Of a stretch of 15,591 bases of DNA, positions 7,316 to 13,843 are shown piece by piece. The stretch lies in NCBI GenBank assembly GCA_030631415.1, contig DAOVLE010000114.1:1-15591 (forward strand). The letters are read 5' to 3'. The position numbers and the translations under genes were made by a program. Source of the stretch: JAAEQG01 sp023133475 (GTDB taxonomy: Bacteria; Planctomycetota; Phycisphaerae; UBA1845). Position 1 is the first letter of the stretch. The number at the start of each line of letters is the position of its first letter. The notes under the pieces are model-generated. The model saw only the letters and a list, made by a program, of their open reading frames with translations. It did not search any database and was not told the origin of the DNA.

Positions 7316-7791
7316 TCGAAATCCTCCTCGACCAGCATTTGCGGCGTTAGAATGGTGGGTGTCAACAGCCCGAGGCGTCGGTTGATCTCGGCGATGTGGG
7401 CCACCTTCCTCGGGTTGGCTAAGTGGCGGCAGTTCCAGGTCAGCAGGTAGTCCAGCGCATGAATGCAGGCGAACGCCAGGTGAAAGCTGTCGCCCATGTG
7501 GCCCCTCGGCATTACCAAGTGCTCCACGTAGGCCCGAGCGACCCCGCCGATCTCCTCGTCCACGGGCAGGACCGGCACACCTTCCAGCAGACGCACTGCC
7601 TCATCCTGCTGCGGAAAGCTTCCCTGCCGCAGTTCAGCCAGGACCGCCTCTGACGTGTACAGTTCGTACTGCTGCCGATAGACCCTCCACCACAACTGCG
7701 TCTGGTGGCGCTGAAACCGGCTGACCACATCGTCCCGCTCGTCGAAGTACGCCCCCGGGATCGTGGTCTCGATGTGAACGCTCCTGGCCAT
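7312..7791 (-). CDS. PIN-domain toxin, VapC-like ribonuclease
   Basis: The 159-residue product has the layout of a PIN-fold Mg-dependent RNase. It has an N-terminal acidic strand with HIETTIPGAYF, where Glu takes the usual first Asp position (common in this subgroup). LYTSEAVLAELRQG follows with a central acidic residue, then HMGDSFHLAFACIHALDYLLTWNC with the conserved Asp and the TWNCRH strand, and a TPxxL end. Such toxins cleave tRNA or other RNA when freed from the antitoxin. GGAG lies 8 nt before the ATG at 7791. A near-perfect promoter lies just upstream, giving a very short leader. The downstream partner overlaps by ATGA. The gene appears intact, so this TA module is probably functional. 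Confidence 0.88.
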   Translation of the reverse strand: MARSVHIETTIPGAYFDERDDVVSRFQRHQTQLWWRVYRQQYELYTSEAVLAELRQGSFPQQDEAVRLLEGVPVLPVDEEIGGVARAYVEHLVMPRGHMGDSFHLAFACIHALDYLLTWNCRHLANPRKVAHIAEINRRLGLLTPTILTPQMLVEEDFE

Positions 7792-7798
7792 CGTTAAG

Positions 7799-7837
7799 CT
7801 CCGTGGGTATTATACCCCAGCAGAGCCTCGCTGCCCA
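7799..7837 (-). promoter_or_regulatory. Probable promoter/operator of the PIN toxin pair
   Basis: On the minus strand a perfect TATAAT -10 box lies at 7814-7809, with a weak -35 (TGGGCA, 7837-7832) 17 bp upstream. The -10 is embedded in the quasi-palindrome GGGTATTATACCC (7805-7817), a natural place for autoregulatory binding. Transcription would start near 7802, about 11 nt before the toxin ATG, directly at its GGAG. The same sequence occurs at 10067-10079 in the duplicated segment. Confidence 0.55.
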
Positions 7838-8259
7838 CCACGCCTGGCAACTTGGCCAAGAAGTTCAGCGTCAGGCTTCTTGCCGGTACCGGATTGCCAG
7901 CTATCAACAGCTAGCCCACCGCGTCCGGGACCTACTCCGGGACGAGCCAGATACCAAGCTGGATAACCCACGGCTCTGGCGAGCTTGCACGAGAAGTGTT
8001 CGGAACGGCTGTCGGCAATGCTCGGGGCGGGTACGACGCAGCCGAGGCGGGGATGAACCTCCATATCGACGGGCTCGATATCGACTGTGGCGACGCAACG
8101 GGCAGCATTCAGAAGCTACTGGCCCTCACAGAACACATGCCGCGACAGACCCGCCGCGACGAACGACAAGTTGAACTCCAACAATTCAGCACTCCACCCG
8201 CTCAAGCGTTTGTCGTCGTGAAGGCTGCCGGCCTGGGGTACGGCTGGTACGCGGGCTGA
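7803..8259 (+). pseudogene. Frameshifted fragment of a methyltransferase/Strawberry-notch-like gene
   Basis: The plus strand from GTG 7803 reads SLAAHHAWQLGQEVQRQASC, RIASYQQLAHRVRDLLRDEP, DTKLDNPRL, and then loses frame near 7975-7980. There CTCTGGCGAGC replaces the 10-base CTAAACGAGC seen in the copy at 10050. The other frame resumes REVFGTAVGNAR, YDAAEAGMNLHIDGLDI, IQKLLALTEHMP, TRRDERQVELQQFSTPPAQA and ends YGWYAG. Joined, this looks like the region preceding the SAM motif of a large phage/plasmid-type methyltransferase-helicase. It lacks the catalytic parts. It starts divergently from the PIN toxin only 12 bp away. It is clearly a broken fragment; the precise family is an inference. Confidence 0.6.
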
Positions 8260-8295
8260 GCCGAGCGTTCAGGGGTCGGGGGCCAGGGTGTAGCG

Positions 8296-8616
8296 TCAAC
8301 TTGAGTGGCTGGTTAGGCCAGATTGGCGCTGGCTCAGCCACTTCCGGAAGGACCCCTGGCTCTCACCGGAAGGTCTGCCAGCCAATAGACCCTCAACGCT
8401 GATATCCTCGTCGATATCCTCCCAGTGGATACCCTGCCCATTGCCAATCAGTCTCCAATTGTTCCGTTCCTGTGTTGCTGCATGTAAAAGGCGAGGATAC
8501 CATGCGAGGGGAACTGAAATAGTGCGCCCATCGCTTAGATCCAGGCTCAATGTGTCATCCGTTACCGTGATGTCCTGGACATTGGGAACATCGATTTCAA
8601 CGGTCGAAATAGTCAT
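8296..8616 (-). CDS. DUF2442 family protein
   Basis: A 106-residue protein with the DUF2442 pattern: a short beta-rich N-terminus (DITVTDDTLSLDLSDGRTIS), VPLAWYPRLLHAT-like core, RNNWRLIGNGQGIHWEDIDE and DISVEGLLAG. GGAGG lies 6 nt before the ATG at 8616. The start overlaps the end of the DUF4160 gene by 20 nt, so the two are coupled. DUF4160/DUF2442 pairs are common in mobile and TA-rich regions and are suspected toxin-antitoxin-like modules, but no activity is established that I can cite. The tail after SGESQGSF is longer than typical, perhaps read into neighbouring repeat sequence. Confidence 0.88.
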   Translation of the reverse strand: MTISTVEIDVPNVQDITVTDDTLSLDLSDGRTISVPLAWYPRLLHAATQERNNWRLIGNGQGIHWEDIDEDISVEGLLAGRPSGESQGSFRKWLSQRQSGLTSHSS

Positions 8617-8833
8617 GCCAAGCCTCCAATAGTTCCGCGTGATGTTCGCTCACAACTTTTTGTATTCTACCAATTTCCGCCCGCTTAAATCCACCGCTCC
8701 TTTGAAACCTTATCGGCTCCAACCAGATCTTGGCAATCTTATCCTCACGCTCCACATGAATGTGCGGCGGCTCTTCCCTGTCACCAGCATAAAAGAAGAG
8801 TCGATAAGGACCGTCTCTCAATACGGTTGGCAT
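8597..8833 (-). CDS. DUF4160 family protein
   Basis: This 78-residue protein begins MPTVLRDGPYRLFFYAGDRE and continues EPPHIHVERED, KIWLEPIRFQRSGGF, with HHAELLEAWHDYF at the end. These are diagnostic of DUF4160. The family nearly always starts MPTV, so I choose the ATG at 8833 over the in-frame GTG at 8842; AGGAG lies about 10 nt upstream. The gene is the first of a two-gene unit with DUF2442. The role is unknown; by association it is a candidate TA-like component. Confidence 0.9.
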   Translation of the reverse strand: MPTVLRDGPYRLFFYAGDREEPPHIHVEREDKIAKIWLEPIRFQRSGGFKRAEIGRIQKVVSEHHAELLEAWHDYFDR

Positions 8834-8842
8834 TTGTTTCAC

Positions 8843-9093
8843 TCTCCTCAGCCTCTTCCCGCCGCCGTCGCGGAGTTTATACAGGGTTCAGGGTTCGGGG
8901 TCCAGGGTGGGGGGGCGTTTCGCCCGCCGGTGTGCCACTGCGACGCCTGCCCTGAGCACAGCCGAAGCGTCAGCAGTGCTCTGGGCGGAACCGTCACCTC
9001 GCGAACGCACTGCTCAAGAGCAGGGGCACCCGGCATCAGCCGTTTCGGAAGCCGCCAAGCTTACGAAATCGGCTGGATCCACTTGTTCGCTCC
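8843..9093. repeat. Intergenic repeat-rich spacer with a 53-bp exact repeat
   Basis: It contains a G-rich run built on GGTTCAGGG/GGTCCAGGG (~8884-8920), related to sequences at ~7042-7053 and ~8270-8290. A 53-bp block (8971-9023, starting CAGCAGTGCTCTGGGCGG) is identical to 10312-10364. In one plus frame that block reads AVLWAEPSPRERTAQEQ in both copies, so it may be an old coding fragment. No intact gene is seen. Confidence 0.7.
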
Positions 9094-9294
9094 TCACTTC
9101 ATCGCGTCCGCCAGCCGCATGTCCGACTTGAGGAGATCGTTGACGACGGCTGAGACGTCGCGATGCTTCCTCTGAGCGATGTCCTCAACAAAGTTGCGCA
9201 CATCTTCATCGAGGTACACCGGGAGATTGAGGGTCGCGTCCGGACGATAGAACTTCCCGCGTTCTCCCTTGGAAAAGTCGTACTCTTTCTTCAT
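9094..9294 (-). CDS. brnA: BrnA-type antitoxin
   Basis: This 66-residue protein starts MKKEYDFSKGERGKFYRPDA and has a ribbon-helix-helix-like part (LNLPVYLDEDVRNFVEDIAQ). The opening (K-x-EYDFSKGxRGKFY) is the hallmark of antitoxins paired with BrnT or HigB-like toxins. It would bind the toxin and repress its own operon as a DNA-binding dimer. It lies 3 nt after the BrnT stop codon, the usual toxin-first order. BrnA itself is a family-level name: related RHH antitoxins share this start. Confidence 0.82.
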   Translation of the reverse strand: MKKEYDFSKGERGKFYRPDATLNLPVYLDEDVRNFVEDIAQRKHRDVSAVVNDLLKSDMRLADAMK

Positions 9295-9297
9295 GGC

Positions 9298-9588
9298 TCA
9301 CTCCGAGTATTGCTTGGTCTCACGTTTGGTTGCCTTGCGCGAAGAGAATATCCGAATTCGGATCGTGGAGGGATCGACCTCTTCGAACGTATGGTGGACC
9401 ACGAGCAGCCCACCAGCGGCTGACAAGCCGAGGGTAACCCAGCGGTCTTCGGCATCGCTGTGTTCGCTGTCATAGACGGACCGGGCACGCGGATCACGCA
9501 GCACCGTGGCGGCCTGCTCGAAGCTGACACCGTGCTTCCGGCGATGGCTCCGCGCCTTCTCGGGATCCCACTCGAAATTGTATTGCAC
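9298..9588 (-). CDS. brnT: BrnT family toxin
   Basis: A 96-residue RNase toxin of the BrnT family (RelE-like fold). Visible marks are YNFEWDPEKARSHRRKHGVS, FEQAATVLRDP, a DxEDRWVTLGLSA strand and the C-terminal IRIFSSRKATKRETKQY with its conserved Arg/Glu. I choose the GTG at 9588 (GAGGAG 6 nt upstream), because family members start two or three residues before F-W-D. The frame continues upstream to 9636 without family similarity. The toxin cleaves or blocks RNA translation until bound by BrnA, encoded 3 nt downstream. It appears intact. Confidence 0.9.
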   Translation of the reverse strand: MQYNFEWDPEKARSHRRKHGVSFEQAATVLRDPRARSVYDSEHSDAEDRWVTLGLSAAGGLLVVHHTFEEVDPSTIRIRIFSSRKATKRETKQYSE

Positions 9589-9698
9589 CGCATCTCCTCG
9601 ACCAAGTTCACACCCCGAACATAGAGCAAAGCTCACTTGGGATCAAGCTGTCTTCGTGGAGCGAACGGGATGTGGCCATATTTTGTGGCATCAGCCGG

Positions 9699-10046
9699 GT
9701 GGCCCATCGCTTTAGCGGTGGGGGGACACGAATGGTCCGTCGATTCGCATCCCCCACGGCTAAAGGGGCTGTCTGTAGCACCCTTGTGGGCAAAGGGCAG
9801 GCAAAGGGGGTCAGGCTTACTTATTCTTGCATGTAAGAAGTAAGCCTGACCCCCTTTTATAGCCTATAGCTTAGCTGTTCTTGTGGGGCGGCGCACCCTC
9901 GTTTCACCCTCGTTTCTCATCACCCACAAGGGGTGACGCTACATTGGGGGTCGCTCCGAACGACTAAATCCACAGCCCCTTCAGAGGTGGAGGACGCGAA
10001 TCGCGTCAGGATTCGCGTCCCCCACCGCTAAAGCGATGGGCCACCC
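9699..10046. mobile_element. Composite palindromic element, copy B (with nested insertion)
   Basis: Outer inverted repeats GTGGCCCATCGCTTTAGCGG (from ~9700) and its complement (to ~10046) bracket two internal hairpins (9711-9766 and 9986-10028). The right part, 9885-9980, is a reverse-complement copy of the element at 1-184, with CGTTTCACCCT tandemly duplicated near 9900. The left part has a shortened arm. An 89-bp block (9791-9879) interrupts the inner arm and is flanked by CTTGTGGG on both sides (9783-9790, 9880-9887). There is no coding sequence. Confidence 0.7.
9803..9857. repeat. REP-type hairpin (REPIN-like)
   Basis: Two arms, AAAGGGGGTCAGGCTTACTT (9803-9822) and its complement (9838-9857), form a near-perfect 20-bp stem with a 15-nt loop. 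The left arm with ATT following is the same sequence that precedes the RAYT transposase gene at 15392-15415. This fits a REPIN: two inverted REPs mobilised by a RAYT of the TnpA-REP (Y1) family. Confidence 0.8.
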
Positions 10047-10049
10047 CTG

Positions 10050-10370
10050 CCATCGTTAAGCTCCGTGGGTATTATACCCTAGCAGAGCCTCGCTGCCCAC
10101 CTCGCCTGGCAACTTGGCCAAGAAGTTCAGCGTCAGGCTTCTTGCCGATACCGGATTGCCAGCTATCAACAGCTAGCCCACCGCGTCCGGGACCTACTCC
10201 GGGACGAGCCGGATACCAAGCTCGATAACCCACGGCTAAACGAGCTTGCACGAGAAGTGTTCGGAACGGCTGTCGGCAATGCTCGGGACGCGTACGACGC
10301 AGCCGAGGCGCCAGCAGTGCTCTGGGCGGAACCGTCACCTCGCGAACGCACTGCTCAAGAGCAGTGGCAC
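10050..10370 (+). pseudogene. Second copy of the methyltransferase-like N-terminal fragment
   Basis: 10050-10310 is a direct repeat of 7788-8049 with roughly ten differences. Here the frame stays open across the site that is shifted in the other copy (TKLDNPRLNELAREVFGTAV, GNARDAYDAAEA), but an early TAG (10079-10081, CCCTAG versus CCCCAG) blocks the start. After 10310 the sequence switches to the 53-bp repeat shared with 8971-9023 (AVLWAEPSPRERTAQEQ). The copy therefore joins pieces found apart elsewhere. It is inactive as a gene and useful mainly as evidence of the original reading frame. Confidence 0.6.
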
Positions 10371-10384
10371 ACCGTCAGTGCCAC
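10349..10384. repeat. Two short adjacent hairpins
   Basis: CACTGCTC-AA-GAGCAGTG (10349-10366) is a perfect 8-bp stem. It is followed by GTGGCAC...GTGCCAC (10364-10370 with 10378-10384). They lie about 100 bp beyond the stop codon of the minus-strand operon that ends at 10482. They lack a T-run, so a terminator role is unproven. The rest of 10371-10481 shows no gene I can support. Confidence 0.4.
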
Positions 10385-10481
10385 CCGCCGAAGACCATGC
10401 TGTGGTCCTTGTAGACCTTCGTCGCCATGCATATCGCATTCTGCCATTGAACCCCCATTCAAAGGAAGTCCGGCATCCCCG

Positions 10482-11063
10482 CTACGATATAGACTTATCC
10501 CATATTTCCGGAAAGTGCTTATGCTTGATCAACTCAGACACTATGACTGAGATCGCCGCACTCCCCGCTCCAACCAAGGCCGCCACCAGGCCAACTTGCC
10601 CCGACAGAAATGGCAAGCTCACGAGTGCCAACCATATCACAAGGAGCGAGAGAACAAGAAGAGCTTCCATGAACCTACCAACAACACCCGCCCACACAAA
10701 CAGATCATAGAAATGTCGGTGTGCGTCCGATGGGACTCTGTTCCTATCCGGGTCACGGTCCTCGCCAATCACATCACTCACCCGAATGGATATCTTGCAC
10801 TCGACGGCCATGTCGTCACTACTGCTTGTGTCCGTAGTGCAGGGTTTCAGGGCTTTCGCCGCTGCTTCACGCACCGCTCGTATCTCTGCACTCCCTTGTA
10901 CTCGCACGTCCATATGCCTCTTGCATACAAGACCGCGCGCCCGGTCCACCCAGAGAACCTTGTGCAAGAATTGCGAACACACCAACGCCAAGCCCATTAT
11001 CGCAGCAACAACTACAAGCACCGCGTTCAGATTCGTCAGCGATTCTGTTGCCTGGCCGATCAT
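10482..11063 (-). CDS. Small membrane protein, third gene of CDPS operon
   Basis: A 193-residue protein of unknown family. The ATG at 11063 overlaps the symporter stop codon (ATGA) and has GGAAGG about 7 nt upstream. One hydrophobic helix spans ~13-30. A ~100-residue soluble segment rich in Arg/Asp follows (VQGSAEIRAVREAAAKALKP; Cys47, Cys75, Cys89). Two closely spaced helices at ~131-153 and ~156-177 and a short charged tail (HKHFPEIWDKSIS) end the protein. Its coupling to the permease suggests an accessory subunit or a membrane-bound partner of the synthase. The 74 codons upstream in the same frame lie inside the symporter gene and are not used. No enzymatic motif is visible. Confidence 0.8.
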   Translation of the reverse strand: MIGQATESLTNLNAVLVVVAAIMGLALVCSQFLHKVLWVDRARGLVCKRHMDVRVQGSAEIRAVREAAAKALKPCTTDTSSSDDMAVECKISIRVSDVIGEDRDPDRNRVPSDAHRHFYDLFVWAGVVGRFMEALLVLSLLVIWLALVSLPFLSGQVGLVAALVGAGSAAISVIVSELIKHKHFPEIWDKSIS

Positions 11064-12577
11064 GAGCGACCTTCCTTCACTCTCTGACGCTTCCCAACAT
11101 GCCGACTGGCCTCCATCAGCAAGAGACCCGACGCGAGAACCGCCGCTGGGGCGTTGACAGCCCACAGCCCGCCGCGAAGAGAGAACGACCAAGTGATCGT
11201 GATGCCGACGAGAATGCACACTGTCGCCGCCACCCGCGATGGTCGCTTTGTCAGGAGCGCGTAAACGATGGGCGCAAACAGACACGTCTGCTGCGTGAAG
11301 AACAACAGCAATAGCTGTACGAACCCCAATCCCGTTCTATAGACAAGGATCACGTACAGGATTACCGCTAGAATCAAGAGCACGGCCACTGCATGCCGAG
11401 CTATCTGAACGGATTGTCTTGCGGCGTCACGACCGAGGGTTTCCGGCCGTATTCCGCGCATATCATATACATAGGTTTGGATCATAGGAATCATATGGCT
11501 GTCGGCCGTCGAGATAAGTGCTGCTGTCAACCCAACCACTATCAGCGGGAACAAGACATATCGGATGACTGCGAAATCGCTGCCTCGCACCATCGCAAGT
11601 AACTGAATCAGCACAGGGCCTCCGCCAGCCGACGATGGGACGATGCTATCGCCGAGCGCGCGCGTCGCGGTCGCGCCCACGATCAGGACCACCCACACCA
11701 CGGTCGCTACGACAGCCACCGTCCGAAACCCTTTCTGTAGTTCGTCAATACGCCCCACAGCAACGATGCGCTGCCAGTTCCCCAAATAACTGACCTGCAT
11801 TGCGAAGTTCATAGCGAAGAGGGAAACAAAGAACGACAAACCCGGAAGAAGGCGAGGGAACAAGGGGTCGAATCTCGTCGGGTCAGGAACGAGCAGGGCC
11901 GACGGGAAGCCCGATGCGCCTTCACGGCTCACAATCGCACCGAAAACGAAACCAATCAGCAGGGCGAATGCGGTCAACATAAGCACGAGCTGCACTCGAT
12001 CAGTGTCAACTACGCTTTGGAAGCCACCCATATAGGTGTATATGTAAATCAGAGCCGTAAATGCCAAGAGAAGAAAGAAATGTGCATTGGGCCCGGCAAG
12101 GAAATCAAACAGGCTGAAAAGTTGCGTTCCTATGTATATCTCCATCGTAAGTATGCCCAGCAGTGAGAACACGGACACTAAGATGGCGAGCCATTTAACG
12201 ATGCTGCTGTCGTAGCAATCGTGGAGGAATGAGATGATGCTGTTGCCTTGCGTGAGGAATGCCTTGGCTTCCGGTCGCGACGAGATACGGCGGAGGATGA
12301 AGAGCAGGAACAGAATGCTCAGTACGTAAGCAAGGGGCGACCAGAGTAGAGAGAGGCCGCAGTACGGACCCAAATCGAAAAAGAAAATCAACACACTCGC
12401 TAGCGAGAGCCCCGTTGCTACAAAGGTCTCCGAGAAACGGCGAGCGCCAAGTTTGCGGCCGTAGATCAGGTACTCGTCAAGCGTCGCGATTTGGTGGTAG
12501 TTACGGAGCCCGATCGCACAATAGTAGAGAAGTGTACAGGTGACGAGCGCAAGAGCCACTATATCTGCGACAGGCAT
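11060..12577 (-). CDS. Sodium:solute symporter (SSS) family permease
   Basis: This 505-residue polytopic protein has about 13 predicted helices and the LeuT-fold SSS signatures: DEYLIYGRKLG after helix 1, YTYMGGFQSVVDTDRVQ (184-193 core GGFQSVVDTD), GNWQRIVA, and ALISTADSH (STADS ~356-360), the Na+-site helix. It imports or exchanges a solute using the sodium gradient; the substrate cannot be read from sequence. I choose the ATG at 12577 (GAGGA about 8 nt upstream, 2 nt after the CDPS stop) over the in-frame TTG at 12583. It sits between a cyclodipeptide synthase and a small membrane protein, so its substrate may be an amino acid feeding the synthase, or the diketopiperazine itself. Confidence 0.9.
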   Translation of the reverse strand: MPVADIVALALVTCTLLYYCAIGLRNYHQIATLDEYLIYGRKLGARRFSETFVATGLSLASVLIFFFDLGPYCGLSLLWSPLAYVLSILFLLFILRRISSRPEAKAFLTQGNSIISFLHDCYDSSIVKWLAILVSVFSLLGILTMEIYIGTQLFSLFDFLAGPNAHFFLLLAFTALIYIYTYMGGFQSVVDTDRVQLVLMLTAFALLIGFVFGAIVSREGASGFPSALLVPDPTRFDPLFPRLLPGLSFFVSLFAMNFAMQVSYLGNWQRIVAVGRIDELQKGFRTVAVVATVVWVVLIVGATATRALGDSIVPSSAGGGPVLIQLLAMVRGSDFAVIRYVLFPLIVVGLTAALISTADSHMIPMIQTYVYDMRGIRPETLGRDAARQSVQIARHAVAVLLILAVILYVILVYRTGLGFVQLLLLFFTQQTCLFAPIVYALLTKRPSRVAATVCILVGITITWSFSLRGGLWAVNAPAAVLASGLLLMEASRHVGKRQRVKEGRS

Positions 12578-12579
12578 GG

Positions 12580-13335
12580 TCAATCCTCTGAACAGGGTTC
12601 ATGAATGGGCCCTGAAGTCCTCGCATCAATAAAGTGCGGGTCGACGAGTTCGACGAACCGGAAGGGATGGCTCTGGGTGATGGTGCGAAAACCGGCCGAG
12701 AAACGCCCCTCGTATAGTTCGGTGATCGTTCGATGTGGCGCGCACGGGCCAATCATCACGGGGTATGTCGGGCGTGAACAATGCGCGACAAAGAGAACGA
12801 TGGCGATCTCCTCAAGAAGGTAGTTCCGCAGGGCCGCGCGACTGGAGGTTGCTTGGTCATCAGCGACGCCAGCCTCATGGAGGCGTCCGCGCGTCGAGAG
12901 CCAAACATCCCGTGTCACTGCGGAGGAGAAGGCCACATCCTCGGAGTCGATTTCGCGCACAATGCGGAGCAGGCGACCACATTCGGGATCGCTGAGCAAT
13001 TCCGAGGCACGTAGGACAAGTGTCCTGGAGGTCATGGAGGAGGGAATGGACTTCGAGAATGCTCTCTGTAGGTTGCGTCCGTGATGTTGAGCACGCTTGA
13101 GCGCGGTGGAGAACGGAATGCGCTTGTAAACGTGGAAATTGTATGCTTCAAGATGATCGGGAACGATGATCAACAGGCGAGGGAAATGCCCAGCGCACCA
13201 GAGTACGTAATCACGAACACGTGACTTGGAGAAAAACTTGTTCCTGCAATAGCTGATGCCAAGACAGGCGTTCGGGCGAGGCGATAGCGAGTCCTTCAAG
13301 CCGACCTGCCGTATCGCAACGAGGCTCTTCGACAT
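12580..13335 (-). CDS. Cyclodipeptide synthase (CDPS), divergent
   Basis: A 251-residue protein resembling tRNA-dependent cyclodipeptide synthases (AlbC/YvmC fold, class-I aaRS-like), which make diketopiperazines from two aminoacyl-tRNAs. Visible marks are the strand ACLGISYCRNKFFSKSRV with probable nucleophile Ser28 (AlbC Ser37), then WCAGHFPRLLIIVPD. A basic helix, TALKRAQHHGRNLQRAF (~78-94), corresponds to the tRNA-binding helix. NYLLEE has Tyr172 and Glu176 matching AlbC Tyr178 and Glu182. A C-terminal part (ITELYEGRFSAGF) follows. Length matches the family. Oddities: one extra residue between Ser28 and Asn32, and GP (196-197) where AlbC has Tyr202. The start at 13335 has GGAA 8 nt upstream; the frame is open to 13899 but that part has no family similarity. 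It is the first gene of a three-gene operon. Confidence 0.8.
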   Translation of the reverse strand: MSKSLVAIRQVGLKDSLSPRPNACLGISYCRNKFFSKSRVRDYVLWCAGHFPRLLIIVPDHLEAYNFHVYKRIPFSTALKRAQHHGRNLQRAFSKSIPSSMTSRTLVLRASELLSDPECGRLLRIVREIDSEDVAFSSAVTRDVWLSTRGRLHEAGVADDQATSSRAALRNYLLEEIAIVLFVAHCSRPTYPVMIGPCAPHRTITELYEGRFSAGFRTITQSHPFRFVELVDPHFIDARTSGPIHEPCSED

Positions 13336-13572
13336 AATCGATTTCCGCGCCGGATCCGATGTCCGCAGTCGCTTCGTGCGCTTTACGCCATGTAGCATAC
13401 GACGGACAGGTGGCTCACTGCCTCTGGTTGGGCCCAATTCGCACACGGGGAGACACAATGTAGGTCGTCGGCGCAACTTGAGCGTGTCAATGGCTCCTCT
13501 GCCAGCTTCGACTCTGCACCTCACTGATGCAGAGCCCCCATCTCGGTGAGATACGGTCCGAACCTCGGTGAG

Positions 13573-13607
13573 GTCGGGACCGAGTAAGCAGCTTACGCGG
13601 TCCCGAC
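13573..13607. promoter_or_regulatory. Strong nested hairpin in the CDPS leader
   Basis: A perfect 10-bp stem GTCGGGACCG/CGGTCCCGAC (13573-13582 with 13598-13607) encloses a second perfect palindrome, GTAAGC-A-GCTTAC (13584-13596). It lies 240 bp upstream of the CDPS start. No T-run follows on either strand, so it is not an obvious intrinsic terminator. An operator, an attenuation element or another mobile hairpin are all possible. Confidence 0.45.
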
Positions 13608-13824
13608 ACCTGTTGAAGTCGATGCCAACTCCCAGCTTGGGTGCGGGCGTCTGCGCCAAGTAAGGCGCGGGAGCCGATCTCAGCTTGGAAATGGTTTTTC
13701 CAGGGCTCATAATGACGCACAACCTATCCAAAATGCCCATTTTGCCATGCCCGAAGGTCCGAAAACCGATTTTCGGGCCGTTGTCAGCTTTCAGCATTTG
13801 GCCGTCCACGCTAGCTGATGGCTT

Positions 13825-13843
13825 CACAGGCGAGACGCCTGTG
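13825..13843. repeat. Short REP-like palindrome
   Basis: CACAGGC-GAGAC-GCCTGTG is a perfect 7-bp stem just beyond the stop codon of the small gene at 13854. Palindromes of this sequence are, from memory, frequent in planctomycete intergenic DNA. Only one copy is in this window, so repetition cannot be shown here. It could serve as a transcript-end hairpin. Confidence 0.4.

Noticed and set aside
9291..9629. Alternative minus-strand frame starting at an ATG within the BrnT gene
   Set aside because: The BrnT frame has clear family motifs and a GTG start with GAGGAG; the other frame has none.
11064..11285. N-terminal extension of the 193-aa membrane protein
   Set aside because: It lies entirely inside the symporter gene, and the ATGA overlap with GGAAGG marks the true start.
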